Source: Rhodoferax sp. (GTDB lineage: Bacteria > Pseudomonadota > Gammaproteobacteria > Burkholderiales > Burkholderiaceae_C). From it: a DNA stretch of 7,450 nucleotides. Made by a program: the position numbers and the translations under genes. The notes beneath the pieces were generated by a model. That model was not told the DNA's origin. It worked only from the letters and a program-made list of their open reading frames with translations, and searched no databases. This document shows, piece by piece, positions 7,044 through 7,450 of the stretch. The stretch spans positions 1 to 7,450 of the forward strand of contig JAQSDS010000055.1 in assembly GCA_029946045.1 (NCBI GenBank), read 5' to 3'. How positions within the stretch are numbered: position 1 is the stretch's first letter; each line of letters starts with the position of its first letter.

Positions 7044-7450
7044 CAGAAAAAATACGCGTCATGCTGGTAGATGACCATTCGCTCTGCCGCAGTGGCCTGA
7101 AAGAGCTGCTGGAGCATCGCGGTGGCATGTCGGTGGTGACCACCACGGGCGACCCCAACCAGGTGGTGCCGCTGATCCGTGAGCATGACCCGCAGTTGCT
7201 GGTGCTGGACCTGCGCCTGGCGCAAACCGACGGCCTGAGCGTGCTGCGCATGATCCGCGCCGACGGCTGCGACGTGCCGGTGGTGATCCTGACCATGAGC
7301 GACAGCGAAGACGACATGTCGGCGGCGCTGCGTGCCGGCGTCAAGGGCTACCTGCTCAAGGACATGGACCCCGAAGAAGTGATTGACGCCATTGGCCGGG
7401 CCGCCCGTGGCGAGATGGTGGTGGCATCGGCCATGATGCTCAAGTTTGCC
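7040..7450 (+). CDS. NarL-family response regulator (partial, receiver domain only in window)
   Basis: The frame begins at the ATG at 7040, overlapping the kinase stop by four bases, and stays open for 137 codons to the window edge. AAGGGAG about ten bases upstream is a good ribosome binding site. The receiver domain has every key residue: D11 and D12 (acidic pocket), D57 (phosphorylation site, in V-L-D-L), T85 and K107. The stretch G-Y-L-L-K-D-M-D-P-E-E followed by G-E-M-V-V resembles the end of the receiver and linker of NarL itself, so a C-terminal LuxR-type helix-turn-helix is expected beyond the window. It would bind DNA after phosphorylation by the adjacent kinase. Target genes cannot be read from the sequence; the divergent soe operon and this gene pair are the natural candidates. 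Confidence 0.9.
   Translation, partial: MTEKIRVMLVDDHSLCRSGLKELLEHRGGMSVVTTTGDPNQVVPLIREHDPQLLVLDLRLAQTDGLSVLRMIRADGCDVPVVILTMSDSEDDMSAALRAGVKGYLLKDMDPEEVIDAIGRAARGEMVVASAMMLKFA

Overview
The window is a compact, high-GC piece of a proteobacterial chromosome. Codon use and protein style suggest a betaproteobacterium, probably order Burkholderiales and perhaps Comamonadaceae; this taxonomic call is inference. All the main genes are intact apart from two cut by the window edges. I see no mobile element, CRISPR array, tRNA or rRNA.

Left and centre (5650 down to 1, minus strand): a tightly packed operon read right to left. A cytoplasmic molybdopterin oxidoreductase catalytic subunit (SoeA-like) overlaps by 4 bases a four-cluster ferredoxin subunit (SoeB-like). 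After 18 bases comes a DmsC-type membrane anchor (SoeC-like), after 12 more bases a TauE/SafE-family permease, and after 13 more the first 17 codons of another reading frame that leaves the window. The catalytic subunit lacks a twin-arginine signal, the iron-sulfur subunit has 16 cluster cysteines, the anchor is DmsC-like, and a sulfite-exporter-family permease is co-directional. Together these point to the cytoplasmic, quinone-linked sulfite dehydrogenase SoeABC. In this reading, SoeABC oxidises sulfite to sulfate and feeds electrons to the quinone pool, while the permease can expel excess sulfite or another sulfur oxyanion.

Right (5835 to the end, plus strand): a divergently transcribed two-component system. 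A soluble histidine kinase of the NarX/NreB/LiaS type has a GAF-like sensor carrying four cysteines. It overlaps by 4 bases a NarL-family response regulator that is cut by the window edge after its receiver domain.

Between them is a 184-base divergent promoter region with plausible sigma-70 elements for both directions, a perfect 12-base palindrome, a second short inverted repeat, and two sequences matching the NarL heptamer consensus. The layout suggests, as inference, that the cysteine-bearing NarX/NarL-type pair controls sulfite oxidation. That link is the most interesting untested idea here; no wholly new system is evident.
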